NCBI RefSeq assembly: GCF_001547895.1
Contig: NZ_AP014627.1
Span: 1,925,501-1,989,500, forward strand
DNA from: Pseudomonas sp. Os17
GTDB taxonomy: Bacteria; Pseudomonadota; Gammaproteobacteria; Pseudomonadales; Pseudomonadaceae
DNA: 64,000 bases
Direction of reading: 5' to 3'
Below are positions 44,556 through 54,706 of the stretch, piece by piece. The notes below the pieces were generated by a model. The model had not been told where the DNA came from. It saw nothing but the letters and a program-made list of their open reading frames with translations, and ran no database searches. Within the stretch, counting starts at the first letter, position 1, and each line of letters opens with the position of its first letter. Made by a program: the position numbers and the translations under genes.

Positions 44556-47500
44556 TCAGGCGAGAGGTTTAGGCTCGTGCTGCTTTTCCTCGGTGTGGGC
44601 TACGTGCTCAACGGCGTGCTCGACGTTGTGCGGTGCCTCTTCCACCACCGGGGCAGGTTGCTCTGCCACAGGTTCGGTGACCGGCGCAGGTGCTGCTTCA
44701 GCCGCCTCGACAGGCGCTGGAGCGGCTTCGACCACCACTGGCGCTTCGACCGGAGCGGGCTCGGCAGCAGCCACCGCTTCAACCGGGGCGGCAGCGGCAG
44801 CCAGCTCGGCTTCCTTCTGCAGACGCTCGGCTTCACGCTTGCGACGGCGCACTTCGCGCGGATCGTTTGGTGCGCGACCGTTGCTGGTCAGGGCGCTCAC
44901 CGGAGCCGCTTCAACCACTGGAGCCGGGGCTTCGGTGACGACAGGGGCAACAGCCGGTGCAGGCTCTTCAGCCTGGGCAGGCTGCTGGGCAATCACTGGC
45001 TGCTCGATGGCAACAGGTTCAGCGGCCGGGGCCGGAGCTTCCTGGGCAGGCTCGATGGCTGTTTCCTCAACCACCGGCGCCTGGACCGCAGGTTCTGCGA
45101 CAGGCTGCTCGGCTACCACAGGTTGTGCTTCGACAGTCACGGCGGGTTCGGCGGCGACTTCAACCTGAGGCTGCTCTGCAACAACCGGAGCAACTTCGGC
45201 CGCTGGGGCCTGTTCGATTGGGGCCAGTTCAACAGCTGGAGCAGCCGGCGCTTCCACTTCAGTAGTGGCTTCGACCACAGGTGCTTGCGGAGCCTGCTCT
45301 GCAACAGCGGCGGTCGCGCGTTCGGCTTGCTGATGCGCTTGTGCTTCAGCGTTGGCGCTGATGGCGGTGCTGGCAACAGCGGCAGTGACCGCGAGGCCGG
45401 CGGCCAGATCGGCGCTGCTTGGCTCTTCGGCGTTCTCTTCCGAACCCTCGATCACGTTGCCGTTGGCATCACGCTGACGCTCGCGACGGTTGCTGCGACG
45501 ACGCTGGCCGCGGGAGCGACGGCGTGGACGTTCGCCGTCGGCGTTGTCCTGGCCTTCTTCCTGCAGTTGCTCTTCGTTCGGCAGTGCTTCTTCTTCGCTG
45601 GCGGCAGCGGCCTGAGCCTGTTCGGCGCGTGGCTGACGCTCTTCGCGCGGCGGACGCGGCTGGCGCTCTTCCCGTGGCGGACGAGCCGGGCGTTCTTCGG
45701 CAACGGCAACGGCGGCGGTAGCAGCGGCGGCGGCCGGAGCGGCATCCAGAGGCTCGCGCAGTTCGCGAACACGCTCTTCACGCTCGCCACGTGGCTTGCG
45801 GTCTTCACGTGGGGCGCGTGGTTGACGCTCTTCGCGCGGAGCACGTGGTGCGCGTTCTTCGCGGGCTACACCTTGGACTTCTTCGCGAGCTTCACGCACT
45901 TCGCGAGGTTGACGCTCTTCCCGTGGTGCGCGCTCTTCACGCGGTGCACGTTCTTCACGTGGCTTGCGCTCTTCGTCGCGGCGACCGTTGCGGTTACGGC
46001 TCTGTTGACGGCCGTTGCGACGCTGCTCTTCGTTGTTGCGGGCAGGGCGCTCGGTTGCCGGCTTCTCGACCACGACCGGAGCGGCCGGCTCTTCCTTGGA
46101 GGCGAACAGGCTGACCAGGGACTTGACCAGGCCTTTGAACAGGCTTGGCTCGGCAGCAACCGGGGCTGGAGCGGCAACCGGAGCGACGGCTTCGGTCGGC
46201 ACAGGGGCATTGGCGCGGGCCGGTGCGGTCTTCACCGCGGCTTCCTGGCGAACCAGGGTGCGGGTGGCGGCGGCTGGCTGTACTTCTTCGGCTTCGGCTG
46301 CGGCCGCGGCGATTTCGTAGCTGGACTGGTTGATGTTGGCTTCCGGGCTGTCATCGCGTAGACGCTGGACTTCGAAGTGCGGCGTTTCGAGGTGATCGTT
46401 CGGCAGGATGACGATGCGGGCACGGGTGCGCAGTTCGATCTTGGTGATCGAGTTGCGTTTTTCGTTGAGCAGGAAGGCGGCGACCGGAATCGGCACTTGG
46501 GCGCGAACTTCGGCGGTGCGGTCTTTCAGGGCTTCTTCTTCGATCAGGCGCAGGATCGCCAGGGACAGCGATTCGACGTCACGGATGATGCCGGTGCCAT
46601 TGCAGCGTGGGCAGACGATGCCGCTGCTTTCGCCCAGGGAAGGGCGCAGGCGCTGACGGGACATTTCCAGCAGGCCGAAGCGCGAGATGCGGCCGATCTG
46701 CACGCGGGCGCGGTCGGCTTCCAGGCATTCGCGGACTTTTTCTTCCACGGCGCGCTGGTTCTTGGCTGGGGTCATGTCGATGAAGTCGATGACAATCAGG
46801 CCGCCGATATCACGCAGACGCAGTTGGCGAGCGATTTCTTCCGCTGCTTCCAGGTTGGTCTGCAGGGCGGTTTCTTCGATGTCGCTGCCTTTGGTGGCGC
46901 GAGCCGAGTTGATGTCGATGGACACCAGGGCTTCGGTCGGGTCGATGACGATGGAGCCGCCGGAAGGCAGTTCGACCACGCGCTGGAAGGCGGTTTCGAT
47001 CTGGCTTTCGATCTGGAAGCGGTTGAACAGCGGCACGCTGTCTTCGTACAGCTTGATCTTGCTGGCGTACTGCGGCATCACCTGGCGGATGAAGGTCAGG
47101 GCTTCGTCCTGGGCTTCAACGCTGTCGATCAGCACTTCGCCGATGTCCTGGCGCAGGTAGTCGCGGATCGCGCGGATGATCACGTTGCTTTCCTGGTAGA
47201 TCAGGAATGGCGCGGAGCGATCCAGGGAGGCTTCCTTGATGGCGGTCCAGAGTTGCAGCAGGTAATCCAGGTCCCACTGCATCTCTTCGCTGCTGCGACC
47301 CAGGCCGGCGGTGCGCACGATCAGGCCCATGTCGGCAGGAGCTACCAGGCCGTTCAGCGCTTCACGCAGTTCGTTGCGCTCTTCGCCTTCGATGCGGCGG
47401 GAGATGCCGCCGGCACGCGGGTTGTTCGGCATCAGTACCAGGTAGCGACCGGCGAGGCTGATGAAGGTGGTCAGGGCGGCGCCCTTGTTGCCACGCTCTT

Positions 47501-47813
47501 CTTTCTCGACCTGGACGATGACTTCCTGGCCTTCGCTCAGGACGTCCTTGATGTTGACGCGGCCTTCGGGGGCTTTCTTGAAGTATTCGCGGGAGATTTC
47601 TTTGAGGGGCAGGAAGCCGTGGCGCTCAGAGCCGAAGTCGACAAAGGCAGCCTCGAGGCTTGGTTCGATGCGAGTGATGCGGCCTTTATAGATGTTGGCC
47701 TTTTTCTGCTCGCGTGCACCGGACTCGATGTCCAGATCGTAGAGGCGCTGGCCATCTACCAGGGCAACACGCAACTCTTCGGGTTGAGTTGCGTTAATCA
47801 GCATTCTTTTCAT
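44556..47813 (-). CDS. rne: Ribonuclease E
   Basis: 1085 aa from ATG 47813. Endoribonuclease that starts mRNA decay and matures rRNA and tRNA, at the inner membrane as degradosome scaffold. The N-terminal half has the S1 domain ([20 protein letters not shown]), the DNase-I-like site with catalytic Asp in [13 protein letters not shown] and [11 protein letters not shown], and the zinc-link CPRCNGTG. The C-terminal half is disordered: Arg/Pro/Glu repeats (EERAPRE), Ala/Pro/Val/Glu repeats, and a conserved microdomain [20 protein letters not shown] near residue 975. The frame is open to 47861 upstream, but [10 protein letters not shown] is the usual start. No Shine-Dalgarno sequence is seen. It has a long leader (47814-48464). 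Confidence 0.97.
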   Translation of the reverse strand: MKRMLINATQPEELRVALVDGQRLYDLDIESGAREQKKANIYKGRITRIEPSLEAAFVDFGSERHGFLPLKEISREYFKKAPEGRVNIKDVLSEGQEVIVQVEKEERGNKGAALTTFISLAGRYLVLMPNNPRAGGISRRIEGEERNELREALNGLVAPADMGLIVRTAGLGRSSEEMQWDLDYLLQLWTAIKEASLDRSAPFLIYQESNVIIRAIRDYLRQDIGEVLIDSVEAQDEALTFIRQVMPQYASKIKLYEDSVPLFNRFQIESQIETAFQRVVELPSGGSIVIDPTEALVSIDINSARATKGSDIEETALQTNLEAAEEIARQLRLRDIGGLIVIDFIDMTPAKNQRAVEEKVRECLEADRARVQIGRISRFGLLEMSRQRLRPSLGESSGIVCPRCNGTGIIRDVESLSLAILRLIEEEALKDRTAEVRAQVPIPVAAFLLNEKRNSITKIELRTRARIVILPNDHLETPHFEVQRLRDDSPEANINQSSYEIAAAAAEAEEVQPAAATRTLVRQEAAVKTAPARANAPVPTEAVAPVAAPAPVAAEPSLFKGLVKSLVSLFASKEEPAAPVVVEKPATERPARNNEEQRRNGRQQSRNRNGRRDEERKPREERAPREERAPREERQPREVREAREEVQGVAREERAPRAPREERQPRAPREDRKPRGEREERVRELREPLDAAPAAAAATAAVAVAEERPARPPREERQPRPPREERQPRAEQAQAAAASEEEALPNEEQLQEEGQDNADGERPRRRSRGQRRRSNRRERQRDANGNVIEGSEENAEEPSSADLAAGLAVTAAVASTAISANAEAQAHQQAERATAAVAEQAPQAPVVEATTEVEAPAAPAVELAPIEQAPAAEVAPVVAEQPQVEVAAEPAVTVEAQPVVAEQPVAEPAVQAPVVEETAIEPAQEAPAPAAEPVAIEQPVIAQQPAQAEEPAPAVAPVVTEAPAPVVEAAPVSALTSNGRAPNDPREVRRRKREAERLQKEAELAAAAAPVEAVAAAEPAPVEAPVVVEAAPAPVEAAEAAPAPVTEPVAEQPAPVVEEAPHNVEHAVEHVAHTEEKQHEPKPLA

Positions 47814-48464
47814 GTAGTACCGTCGGTTTCCGGGCTGCCGGAAACGGCGTTCGGCACACACGACTTCTCACGGTCGGTGTCAGGTGCGTCAGGAGTGGTT
47901 GACCACTCGAGTGTCTAGCGAGGTTCGTCCGAATAACTAAGAACGAAGTCGCGACTCACGCGTCCTGCTTGCTGTGGTGACTAAGGCACCGCTTAAGCAA
48001 AAGTCTGTCAGGAGGAGGAATCAACCGGCGACTGTGGACGAGATGAAGCGTCTTGAATAAAGCCTAATGCTACACAGTCCGACGGTTGTGCATCTCCACC
48101 CTACACGTATCCCTGATAATTCGGGTGCTGCCGCGCGCAGAATCCGCAGCGGGTTGGCATTTACCGTGAACTCCGAAAGGGGAGGTCACGCATCATGGCT
48201 AAAGGCGTTGTTTCCACAACCTTCGCTTGGGGTTGTCAGGCGCTGACTGCACTTTGTGAACTGGCCGTTAATCGCTGCATAAAAGGCGAGTGATAACTCT
48301 GCTTTTTACGGGTTTCAGGCCTCATGTCACCTGCGCTTGTTACAACGTCAGACTCTTCCGGTATGTAGCGAGAGCTGCGTAGGACGGCCTTGCGTCCTTA
48401 TGAATTGCGTTGGTCAGGGCCGGCTAGTTGCCGCTGTTCCGCTGTCCAGCCGCTTTTGGCGGCG
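47814..48464 (-). promoter_or_regulatory. Long 5' leader of rne with hairpins near the start codon
   Basis: No credible gene lies in this 715-bp gap between the divergent rne and rluC genes. On the minus strand a predicted start near 48464 leaves about 650 nt of leader. Two perfect hairpins sit close to the start: GTTTCCGG/CCGGAAAC around GCTG-type loop (47826-47845, 12 nt from the ATG) and GAGTGG/CCACTC (47893-47908). In E. coli the rne leader mediates autoregulation through RNase E; the same is inferred here. Confidence 0.7.
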
Positions 48465-48470
48465 TTCGCG

Positions 48471-48499
48471 ACTATAGCAGCAATCATTAAGTGCTTCAA
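48471..48499 (-). promoter_or_regulatory. Sigma70-type promoter of rne
   Basis: On the minus strand TTGAAG (48499-48494) and TATAGT (48476-48471) are spaced by exactly 17 bp with TGC before the -10, a near-ideal housekeeping promoter. The start would be near 48464. It lies 30-58 bp upstream of the rluC ATG on the other strand. Confidence 0.8.
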
Positions 48500-48528
48500 A
48501 TCCATAAAAAATTGTTATCATTCGCGCC

Positions 48529-49485
48529 ATGACGACTACTGCCCCCTCGACTCCAGGCGTTCAATTGCTTGAGGTCTCGCCGGAATATGCCGGCCAACGT
48601 ATTGATAACTTCCTTCTCGCGCGACTCAAAGGCGTGCCCAAGACCTTGATTTATCGCATTTTGCGTAAAGGCGAAGTGCGGGTGAACAAGGGGCGCATCA
48701 AGCCCGAGTACAAGCTGCAGGCCGGTGATGTTGTGCGCGTGCCGCCGGTGCGCGTGCCCGAGCGCGACGAGCCGGTGCCGCTGGCTCAAGGGTTGTTGCA
48801 GCGACTGGAAGCCTCGATTGTCTTTGAAGACAAGGCGCTGATTGTGATCAACAAGCCCGCCGGCATTGCCGTGCACGGCGGCAGCGGCCTGAATTTCGGG
48901 GTGATCGAAGCCTTTCGTCAGTTGCGTCCGGATGCCAAGGAGCTGGAGCTGGTGCATCGCCTCGATCGCGACACCTCCGGTCTGCTGATGATCGCGAAGA
49001 AGCGCAGCATGTTGCGCCACCTGCACGCCGCGCTGCGTGGTGATGGTGTGGACAAGCGCTACATGGCACTGGTGCGTGGCCACTGGGCAACGGCCCTGAA
49101 GCAGGTGCGCGCGCCTTTGCTCAAGAGCAACCTGCGTTCTGGCGAGCGCATGGTGGAGGTCAATGAAGAAGGGAAGGAGGCCTTGACGGTGTTCAAGGTG
49201 CTGCGCCGCTTCGGCGAGTTCGCCACCATGGTCGAGGCCAAGCCGGTGACTGGCCGCACTCACCAGATTCGCGTGCACACCCTGCATGCCGGGCACTGCA
49301 TTGCCGGTGACAGCAAGTACGGCGACGATGATTTCACCCGCGAGATTCGCGAATTGGGCGGCAAGCGCCTGTTCCTTCACGCCTATATGTTGACGGTGCC
49401 GCTGCCTGATGGCGGCGAGCTGAAGCTGCAGGCGCCGGTGGATGAAATGTGGGCCAAGACCGTGGAGCGCTTGAGTGCACCCTGA
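48529..49485 (+). CDS. rluC: 23S rRNA pseudouridine synthase RluC
   Basis: 318 aa. It makes pseudouridines at 955, 2504 and 2580 (E. coli numbering). An N-terminal S4 RNA-binding domain ([33 protein letters not shown]) precedes the catalytic domain with [18 protein letters not shown] (catalytic Asp) and [21 protein letters not shown]. No ribosome site precedes the ATG and the divergent rne promoter is only 30 bp away, so the message may have a very short leader. It overlaps the next gene by 11 bp. Confidence 0.97.
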   Translation: MTTTAPSTPGVQLLEVSPEYAGQRIDNFLLARLKGVPKTLIYRILRKGEVRVNKGRIKPEYKLQAGDVVRVPPVRVPERDEPVPLAQGLLQRLEASIVFEDKALIVINKPAGIAVHGGSGLNFGVIEAFRQLRPDAKELELVHRLDRDTSGLLMIAKKRSMLRHLHAALRGDGVDKRYMALVRGHWATALKQVRAPLLKSNLRSGERMVEVNEEGKEALTVFKVLRRFGEFATMVEAKPVTGRTHQIRVHTLHAGHCIAGDSKYGDDDFTREIRELGGKRLFLHAYMLTVPLPDGGELKLQAPVDEMWAKTVERLSAP

Positions 49486-50137
49486 TTACCAGCTGTTGAT
49501 CTTCGATTGGGACGGCACTCTGGCGGATTCCATTGGTCGGATTGTCGAGTCGATGCATGTGTCGGCCGATCGCTCCGGTTTTCCCCGGCGTGACGATTTT
49601 GCCGTCAAGGGCATCATCGGTCTTGGCTTGCCGGAGGCGATTCGTACCTTGTATCCCGAAATCGACGAAGGTCAGTTGATGGCCTTTCGTCAGCATTACG
49701 CGGATCACTACATCGCGCTGGAGGCTGAGCCTTCGCCGTTGTTTGCTGGCGTGGTGCAGTCTCTGGAGGCTTTCCGGGCCGAGGGTTATCGGTTGGCAGT
49801 TGCCACGGGCAAGGCCCGGCGCGGATTGGGTCGGGTGCTGAAGGCTCATGGCTGGGAAGAATATTTCGATATCACCCGGGCGGCCGACGAAACCGCCAGC
49901 AAGCCTCATCCGTTGATGCTGGAGGAAATTCTTGCTCATTGCGGAGTCGGGCCAAGGCAGGCTCTGATGGTTGGCGATTCCTCCTTTGATCTGTTGATGG
50001 CGCGCAATGCCGGCATGGATTCGGTGGCCGTTAGCTACGGTGCCCAGTCCATCGAGGCTTTGCAGGCCTTCGAGCCGCGCTTGTCCATCGACCGTTTTCC
50101 TCAATTGCATGCCTGGCTGAGTCAGGCTGCCGAATAA
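49475..50137 (+). CDS. HAD-IA family hydrolase (phosphoglycolate-phosphatase-like)
   Basis: 220 aa. Motif I is [10 protein letters not shown], motif [13 protein letters not shown] with Thr, motif III Lys in [13 protein letters not shown] and motif [17 protein letters not shown] helical cap domain is present. It starts with GTG inside the rluC end (11-bp overlap) and is co-transcribed. The order rluC-HAD-sppA is conserved in Pseudomonas. The phosphate substrate is unknown. Confidence 0.94.
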   Translation: MHPDYQLLIFDWDGTLADSIGRIVESMHVSADRSGFPRRDDFAVKGIIGLGLPEAIRTLYPEIDEGQLMAFRQHYADHYIALEAEPSPLFAGVVQSLEAFRAEGYRLAVATGKARRGLGRVLKAHGWEEYFDITRAADETASKPHPLMLEEILAHCGVGPRQALMVGDSSFDLLMARNAGMDSVAVSYGAQSIEALQAFEPRLSIDRFPQLHAWLSQAAE

Positions 50138-50158
50138 GTTTTTGCTGGGGTAGCAGGC

Positions 50159-51148
50159 ATGAGCGACGAATGGAAAGCGCCAAGCAAGGCGGGCGCTGAA
50201 GAGAGTGATGACAAGAGCTGGAAGCTACTGGAAAAGACGCTCCTGGCCGGTGTCCAGGAGCAGCGTCGTGCGCGGCGCTGGGGGATCTTCTTCAAGCTGC
50301 TGACCTTTGTGTATCTGTTTGTGGCGTTGGCTTTGTTCACGCCGCTGATGACCATGGAAAAGAACGCGGCTCGTGGCGGCAGCTACACCGCGGTGATCGA
50401 TGTCACGGGTGTGATTGCTGATAAGGAGTCGGCCAGTGCGGACAATATCGTCGGCAGTCTGCGTACCGCCTTCGATGATCCCAAGGTCAAGGGTATTGTT
50501 CTGCGCATCAACAGCCCTGGCGGCAGCCCGGTGCAGTCTGGCTACGTCTATGACGAGATTCGTCGTCTGCGGGCTTTGCACAAGGACACCAAGGTCTATG
50601 CGGTGATCTCTGACCTGGGGGCTTCTGGTGCTTACTACATCGCCAGTGCTGCCGATGAGATCTATGCCGACAAGGCGAGTCTGGTGGGCTCCATCGGCGT
50701 TACGGCGGCCGGGTACGGGTTTGTCGGCGCCATGGAGAAGTTGGGGGTCGAGCGTCGTACCTACACTTCCGGCGAGCACAAGTCGTTCCTCGATCCGTTC
50801 CAGCCGCAGAAACCTGATGAAACTCAGTTCTGGCAGGGCGTGCTGGACACCACTCACCGTCAGTTCATAGCCAGCGTCAAGCAGGGGCGTGGCGAGCGCC
50901 TCAAGGATAAAGAGCATCCTGAGTTGTTCTCGGGGTTGGTCTGGTCCGGTGAGCAGGCGTTGCAACTGGGCTTGATCGACGGCCTGGGTAATACCAGCTC
51001 GGTGGCGCGGGACGTGATTGGTGAAAAAGAGCTGGTGGACTTCACTGTCCAGGAGTCGCCACTCGATCGCTTCTCGAAGAAGCTGGGCGCCAGCGTGGCT
51101 GAACAGATCGCTATGTGGATGGGCTTTCAGGGGCCGGCATTGCGCTGA
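50159..51148 (+). CDS. sppA: Signal peptide peptidase SppA (S49 family)
   Basis: 329 aa, the short (half-length) form with one S49 domain. A membrane helix at residues 42-62 (IFFKLLTFVYLFVALALFTP) anchors it. The core has VLRINSPGGSPVQSGYVYDE, catalytic Ser in VISDLGASGAYYIAS and SLVGSIGVTAAGYGF. It degrades signal peptides in the membrane. ATG at 50159 follows TGGGGTAGCAGGC. A terminator follows at 51170. Confidence 0.94.
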   Translation: MSDEWKAPSKAGAEESDDKSWKLLEKTLLAGVQEQRRARRWGIFFKLLTFVYLFVALALFTPLMTMEKNAARGGSYTAVIDVTGVIADKESASADNIVGSLRTAFDDPKVKGIVLRINSPGGSPVQSGYVYDEIRRLRALHKDTKVYAVISDLGASGAYYIASAADEIYADKASLVGSIGVTAAGYGFVGAMEKLGVERRTYTSGEHKSFLDPFQPQKPDETQFWQGVLDTTHRQFIASVKQGRGERLKDKEHPELFSGLVWSGEQALQLGLIDGLGNTSSVARDVIGEKELVDFTVQESPLDRFSKKLGASVAEQIAMWMGFQGPALR

Positions 51149-51169
51149 TTGTGCGGCGCTGAACAAACC

Positions 51170-51195
51170 AAGCCGGCCAGAGTGCCGGCTTTTTA
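51170..51195. terminator. Terminator between convergent sppA and maf
   Basis: AAGCCGGC and GCCGGCTT pair around CAGAGT and run into TTTTT on the plus strand. It ends nine bases before the maf stop codon. Confidence 0.85.
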
Positions 51196-51203
51196 GTGTC
51201 TGG

Positions 51204-51782
51204 TCAGGGGATGGCCACGCCTTCGGCTAGCAGCATGTCCACCAGGCGGATCAATGGCAGGCCTACCAGGCTGGTGGCGTCGCTGCCGGTGGTGCTCTGG
51301 AACAGGCTGACTCCCAGGCCTTCGGCCTTGAAGCTGCCGGCGCAGTCGAAGGGTTGCTCGGCGTGCAGGTAGCGCTCGATGCGTTGCTGGTCGAGGGTGC
51401 GCATATGCACGGTGAAGGGGACGCAGTCGACCTGACAGTGGCCTGTCCGGCTGTTGAGCAGGGCCAGGCCGGTGAGGAAGGTCACGCTGGCGCCACTGGC
51501 GTCCAGCAGTTGCTGGCGTGCCTTGTCGAAGGTATGGGGTTTGCCGATGATGCGTTCCCCCAGTACCGCTACCTGGTCCGAGCCGATGATCAGGTGATCC
51601 GGGTGGGTGGCTGCAAGGGCGCGAGCCTTTTCTTCCGCCAGGCGTTTCACCAGTGCCATGGCGGGCTCCCCTGGTCGGTGGCTTTCGTCGATATCGGGAG
51701 AGCTGCAGGTAAAGGGCAGTTGCAGGCGGGACAGCAATTCCCGGCGATAGACCGAGCTCGAGGCGAGTAATAAAGGCAGCAT
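51204..51782 (-). CDS. maf: Maf-like nucleoside triphosphate pyrophosphatase
   Basis: 192 aa from ATG 51782, which has AGGAG six bases upstream; ATG 51788 overlaps that site, and the frame runs further upstream without family similarity. Maf motifs: LLASSSVYRRELLSRL, DIDESHRPGE, IIGSDQVAVL and GCAGSFKAEGLG-like CAGSFKAEG. It removes non-canonical nucleotides (m7GTP or similar, YceF branch). It is divergent from yceD, the order known for the rpmF locus in many gamma-proteobacteria. Confidence 0.94.
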   Translation of the reverse strand: MLPLLLASSSVYRRELLSRLQLPFTCSSPDIDESHRPGEPAMALVKRLAEEKARALAATHPDHLIIGSDQVAVLGERIIGKPHTFDKARQQLLDASGASVTFLTGLALLNSRTGHCQVDCVPFTVHMRTLDQQRIERYLHAEQPFDCAGSFKAEGLGVSLFQSTTGSDATSLVGLPLIRLVDMLLAEGVAIP

Positions 51783-51850
51783 GCGCATCTCCTGGGATGG
51801 GGCGGGAATTCTAGCGGGGCTGGCAAGTGACGGACAGGGCTGAATTTCCT

Positions 51851-51878
51851 TTGACATGGCTGGGGGCATCCCTATAAT
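51851..51878 (+). promoter_or_regulatory. Near-consensus promoter of the yceD-rpmF-plsX operon
   Basis: TTGACA (51851-51856) and TATAAT (51873-51878), both perfect, are spaced by 16 bp. The start would be near 51885, only about three bases before the yceD ATG at 51888. Confidence 0.88.
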
Positions 51879-51887
51879 GCTGCGCCT

Positions 51888-52415
51888 ATGTTGAATGACC
51901 CGATTCCACCTCACGTTGACCCGCGCAAATTGGCTGACCGTGGCACCACCCTTCAAGGTGAACTGCTGCTGGCCGATTTGGAGAGACTCTGCGACCCGCT
52001 TTCCGACAATGTCGGTACGGTGCAGGCTAAATTCGTTTTCGAGCGTGACGAGCGTAAAGCTGTAGTTATCCACAGCTCCATCGACGTCGAAGTCAAAATG
52101 GTTTGCCAGCGTTGTCTTGAGCTGGTCACCCTGCCGATCCACAGCGAGTGCAGTTACGCCGTGGTGAAGGAGGGTGCGAATACCCAGTCGTTGCCGAAAG
52201 GTTATGACGTGCTGGAACTGGGCGAAGATCCTTTGGATCTGCAGGCGTTGATCGAGGAGGAGCTTTTGCTTGCCTTGCCCATCGTGCCTGCTCATCATCC
52301 GGAAGAATGCCAGCAGCCGGCGGGGCTCGATGAGCCCGAACCGAGCGAGGACGAGGTAACGCGGTCCAACCCGTTCAGTGTATTGGCGCAGTTAAAGCGT
52401 GACCCAAACGTTTAG
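51888..52415 (+). CDS. yceD: YceD family 23S rRNA accumulation protein (DUF177)
   Basis: 175 aa. The core DUF177 pattern is visible: CQRCLELVTLPIH with a CxxC pair, LGEDPLDLQALIEEELLLAL and PIVPAH. YceD is needed for normal 23S rRNA levels and is co-transcribed with rpmF, 13 bp downstream. There is no room for a Shine-Dalgarno site if transcription starts at the promoter at 51851. The N terminus MLNDPIPPHVDPRKLADRG is family-like, so this start is likely right. Confidence 0.93.
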   Translation: MLNDPIPPHVDPRKLADRGTTLQGELLLADLERLCDPLSDNVGTVQAKFVFERDERKAVVIHSSIDVEVKMVCQRCLELVTLPIHSECSYAVVKEGANTQSLPKGYDVLELGEDPLDLQALIEEELLLALPIVPAHHPEECQQPAGLDEPEPSEDEVTRSNPFSVLAQLKRDPNV

Positions 52416-52428
52416 GAGTTAATCAATT

Positions 52429-52611
52429 ATGGCTGTTCAGCAGAACAAAAAATCCCGCTCTGCCCGTGACATGCGTCGCTCCCACGATGCTCTCGAGGCA
52501 AGCACTCTGTCCGTAGAAAAGACCACCGGTGAAGTTCACCTGCGTCACCACGTATCGCCAGAAGGCGTATACCGTGGTCGTAAAGTGATCGACAAGGGCG
52601 CTGACGAGTAA
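52429..52611 (+). CDS. rpmF: Ribosomal protein bL32
   Basis: 60 aa, complete. [20 protein letters not shown] is the conserved bL32 N terminus. It lacks the zinc-binding Cys pairs (C-minus form), ending [22 protein letters not shown] lies nine bases upstream. A large-subunit protein near the peptidyl-transferase exit. Confidence 0.98.
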
Positions 52612-52614
52612 TCC

Positions 52615-53625
52615 TTGTCCGCTCAAGTCATCGCGATTGACGCAATGGGCGGGGACTTCGGTCCCCGCAGCATTGTTCAGGCCAGTATTGCTTGCCTGTC
52701 TGCTACCCCCTCGCTGCATCTGACCCTGGTGGGTCAACCCTCCCTACTTGAAGATCTGCTTTCCGGCCATTCGGCTGTGGATCGCGCGCGCCTGACAATC
52801 GCTCCTGCCAGTGAAGTGATCACCATGGACGAGAAGCCTGCCCAGGCTCTGCGCGGTAAGCCCGATTCTTCGATGCGGGTGGCGCTTGAGCTGTTGCGGG
52901 ATGAAAAGGTCCAGGCCTGCGTCAGTGCCGGCAATACCGGGGCGCTGATGGCGTTGTCGCGCTACGTGCTCAAAACCCTGCCTGGCATCGACCGTCCGGC
53001 GATGGTGGCGGCGATTCCCACTCAGCGTGGCTATTGCCAGTTGCTGGACCTGGGGGCCAACGTCGATTGCAGTGCCGAGCACCTGTTGCAATTCGCAATC
53101 ATGGGTTCGGTTGCAGCGCAATGCCTGGGCATAGTGCGGCCAAGAGTGGCCTTGCTGAACATCGGCACCGAAGACATCAAGGGCAACCAGCAGGTCAAGC
53201 TGGCGGCGAGCCTGCTTCAGCAGGCGCGGGGTCTGAACTACATAGGCTTCGTCGAGGGTGACGGACTGTATCGCGGCGAGGCAGATGTGGTGGTGTGCGA
53301 CGGTTTTGTCGGCAACATCCTGCTCAAGTCCAGCGAGGGGCTGGCCACCATGATCGCTGCCCGTATCGAGGCATTGTTCAGGCGGAATCTGCTGTCCCGG
53401 GCTGTCGGTGCGCTGGCCTTGCCGCTCATGCGGCGATTGCAGGCGGACCTGGCGCCGGCTCGGCACAATGGGGCGAGCTTTCTCGGGTTGCAGGGAATAG
53501 TGGTGAAAAGCCACGGTTCTGCGGGTGTTCAGGGGTTTCAGAGTGCAATTCAGCGCGCGCTGATCGAAATCCAGGAAGACTTGCCGCGACGCCTGCACGG
53601 GCGCCTTGAAGATCTGTTGCTTTAG
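52615..53625 (+). CDS. plsX: Phosphate acyltransferase PlsX
   Basis: 336 aa from TTG 52615, three bases after the rpmF stop, with GAG in the rpmF end as ribosome site. It converts acyl-ACP to acyl-phosphate, the first step of the PlsX-PlsY route to phosphatidic acid. [43 protein letters not shown] and [18 protein letters not shown] are conserved. TTG is an unusual start; the next ATG would delete part of the conserved DAMGGD. Confidence 0.95.
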   Translation: MSAQVIAIDAMGGDFGPRSIVQASIACLSATPSLHLTLVGQPSLLEDLLSGHSAVDRARLTIAPASEVITMDEKPAQALRGKPDSSMRVALELLRDEKVQACVSAGNTGALMALSRYVLKTLPGIDRPAMVAAIPTQRGYCQLLDLGANVDCSAEHLLQFAIMGSVAAQCLGIVRPRVALLNIGTEDIKGNQQVKLAASLLQQARGLNYIGFVEGDGLYRGEADVVVCDGFVGNILLKSSEGLATMIAARIEALFRRNLLSRAVGALALPLMRRLQADLAPARHNGASFLGLQGIVVKSHGSAGVQGFQSAIQRALIEIQEDLPRRLHGRLEDLLL

Positions 53626-53751
53626 GCGTTTATCCTGTGGAGTGCTTAAATGTGACCGCTCAGTTCAATTGGCCATCCAACTGTCAGTTTCTTGCGTCCA
53701 CTGCGGTGTGACGTCAATTCTCCGACGACAAGATCATTAGGGGCTTGTTAC

Positions 53752-54690
53752 ATGTCTGCATCCCTCGCATTCGTCTTTCCAGGACAGGGCTCGCAGTCCC
53801 TCGGCATGTTGGCCGAGTTGGGCGCGCAGTACCCACTGATCCTCGACACATTCAAGGAAGCCTCCGATGCTCTGGGCTACGACCTCTGGGCTCTGACCCG
53901 GCAAGGTCCCGAAGAGCTGCTCAATCAAACCGACAAGACTCAACCGGCCATCCTCACCGCCTCCATCGCCCTGTGGCGCGTCTGGTTGGCCGAGGGTGGC
54001 GCGCGTCCGGCCTTCGTTGCGGGTCACAGCCTGGGTGAATACAGCGCCCTGGTAGCGGCTGGCAGCCTGACTCTGGCTGAGGCGGTCAAGCTGGTCGAGC
54101 GTCGTGGTCAGCTGATGCAGGAAGCTGTGCCGGCAGGTCAAGGCGGCATGGCGGCGATTCTTGGTCTGGATGACGCCGATGTCGTGGCGGCCTGCGCGGA
54201 AGCGGCGCAAGGTGAAGTGGTCAGCGCGGTGAACTACAACTCCCCGGGCCAGGTGGTCATTGCCGGTGCCAAGGCGGCGGTGGATCGTGCCATCGAGGGC
54301 TGCAAGGCCCGCGGTGCCAAGCGTGCCATGCCGCTGCCGGTCAGCGTGCCGTCCCATTGCGAGCTGATGCGCCCTGCGGCTGAACGTTTTGCCGAGTCGA
54401 TCGCGGCGATCAACTGGCAGGCGCCGCAGATTCCTCTGGTACAGAATGTCAGCGCCGCCGTAGCGGCCGATCTCGATACTCTCAAGCGCGATCTGCTGGA
54501 GCAGCTGTACAAGCCTGTGCGCTGGGTCGAGTCGGTGCAGACCCTGGCAGCCCAAGGCGCCACCCAGCTGGTGGAATGCGGTCCGGGCAAGGTCCTGGCC
54601 GGTCTCAACAAGCGCTGCGCCGAAGGCGTGTCGACCTCTAACCTGAATACCCCAGATGCCTTCGCTGCCGCCCGTGCAGCGTTGGCCTGA
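53752..54690 (+). CDS. fabD: Malonyl-CoA-ACP transacylase
   Basis: 312 aa from ATG 53752; the open frame upstream is not conserved. Motif FVFPGQGSQSLGML is at the N terminus, the nucleophile elbow VAGHSLGEYSALVAAG carries the catalytic Ser, and VSVPSHCELMRP has the catalytic His. It charges ACP with malonate for fatty-acid elongation. It is 126 bp after plsX and 16 bp before fabG. Confidence 0.98.
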   Translation: MSASLAFVFPGQGSQSLGMLAELGAQYPLILDTFKEASDALGYDLWALTRQGPEELLNQTDKTQPAILTASIALWRVWLAEGGARPAFVAGHSLGEYSALVAAGSLTLAEAVKLVERRGQLMQEAVPAGQGGMAAILGLDDADVVAACAEAAQGEVVSAVNYNSPGQVVIAGAKAAVDRAIEGCKARGAKRAMPLPVSVPSHCELMRPAAERFAESIAAINWQAPQIPLVQNVSAAVAADLDTLKRDLLEQLYKPVRWVESVQTLAAQGATQLVECGPGKVLAGLNKRCAEGVSTSNLNTPDAFAAARAALA

Positions 54691-54706
54691 ACTAGGAGAA
54701 GCTTGC

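Noticed and set aside
44391..47918. Long plus-strand frames with Phe/Arg/Gly-rich products opposite rne
   Set aside because: They mirror the repetitive RNase E coding sequence and have no start signals or known domains.
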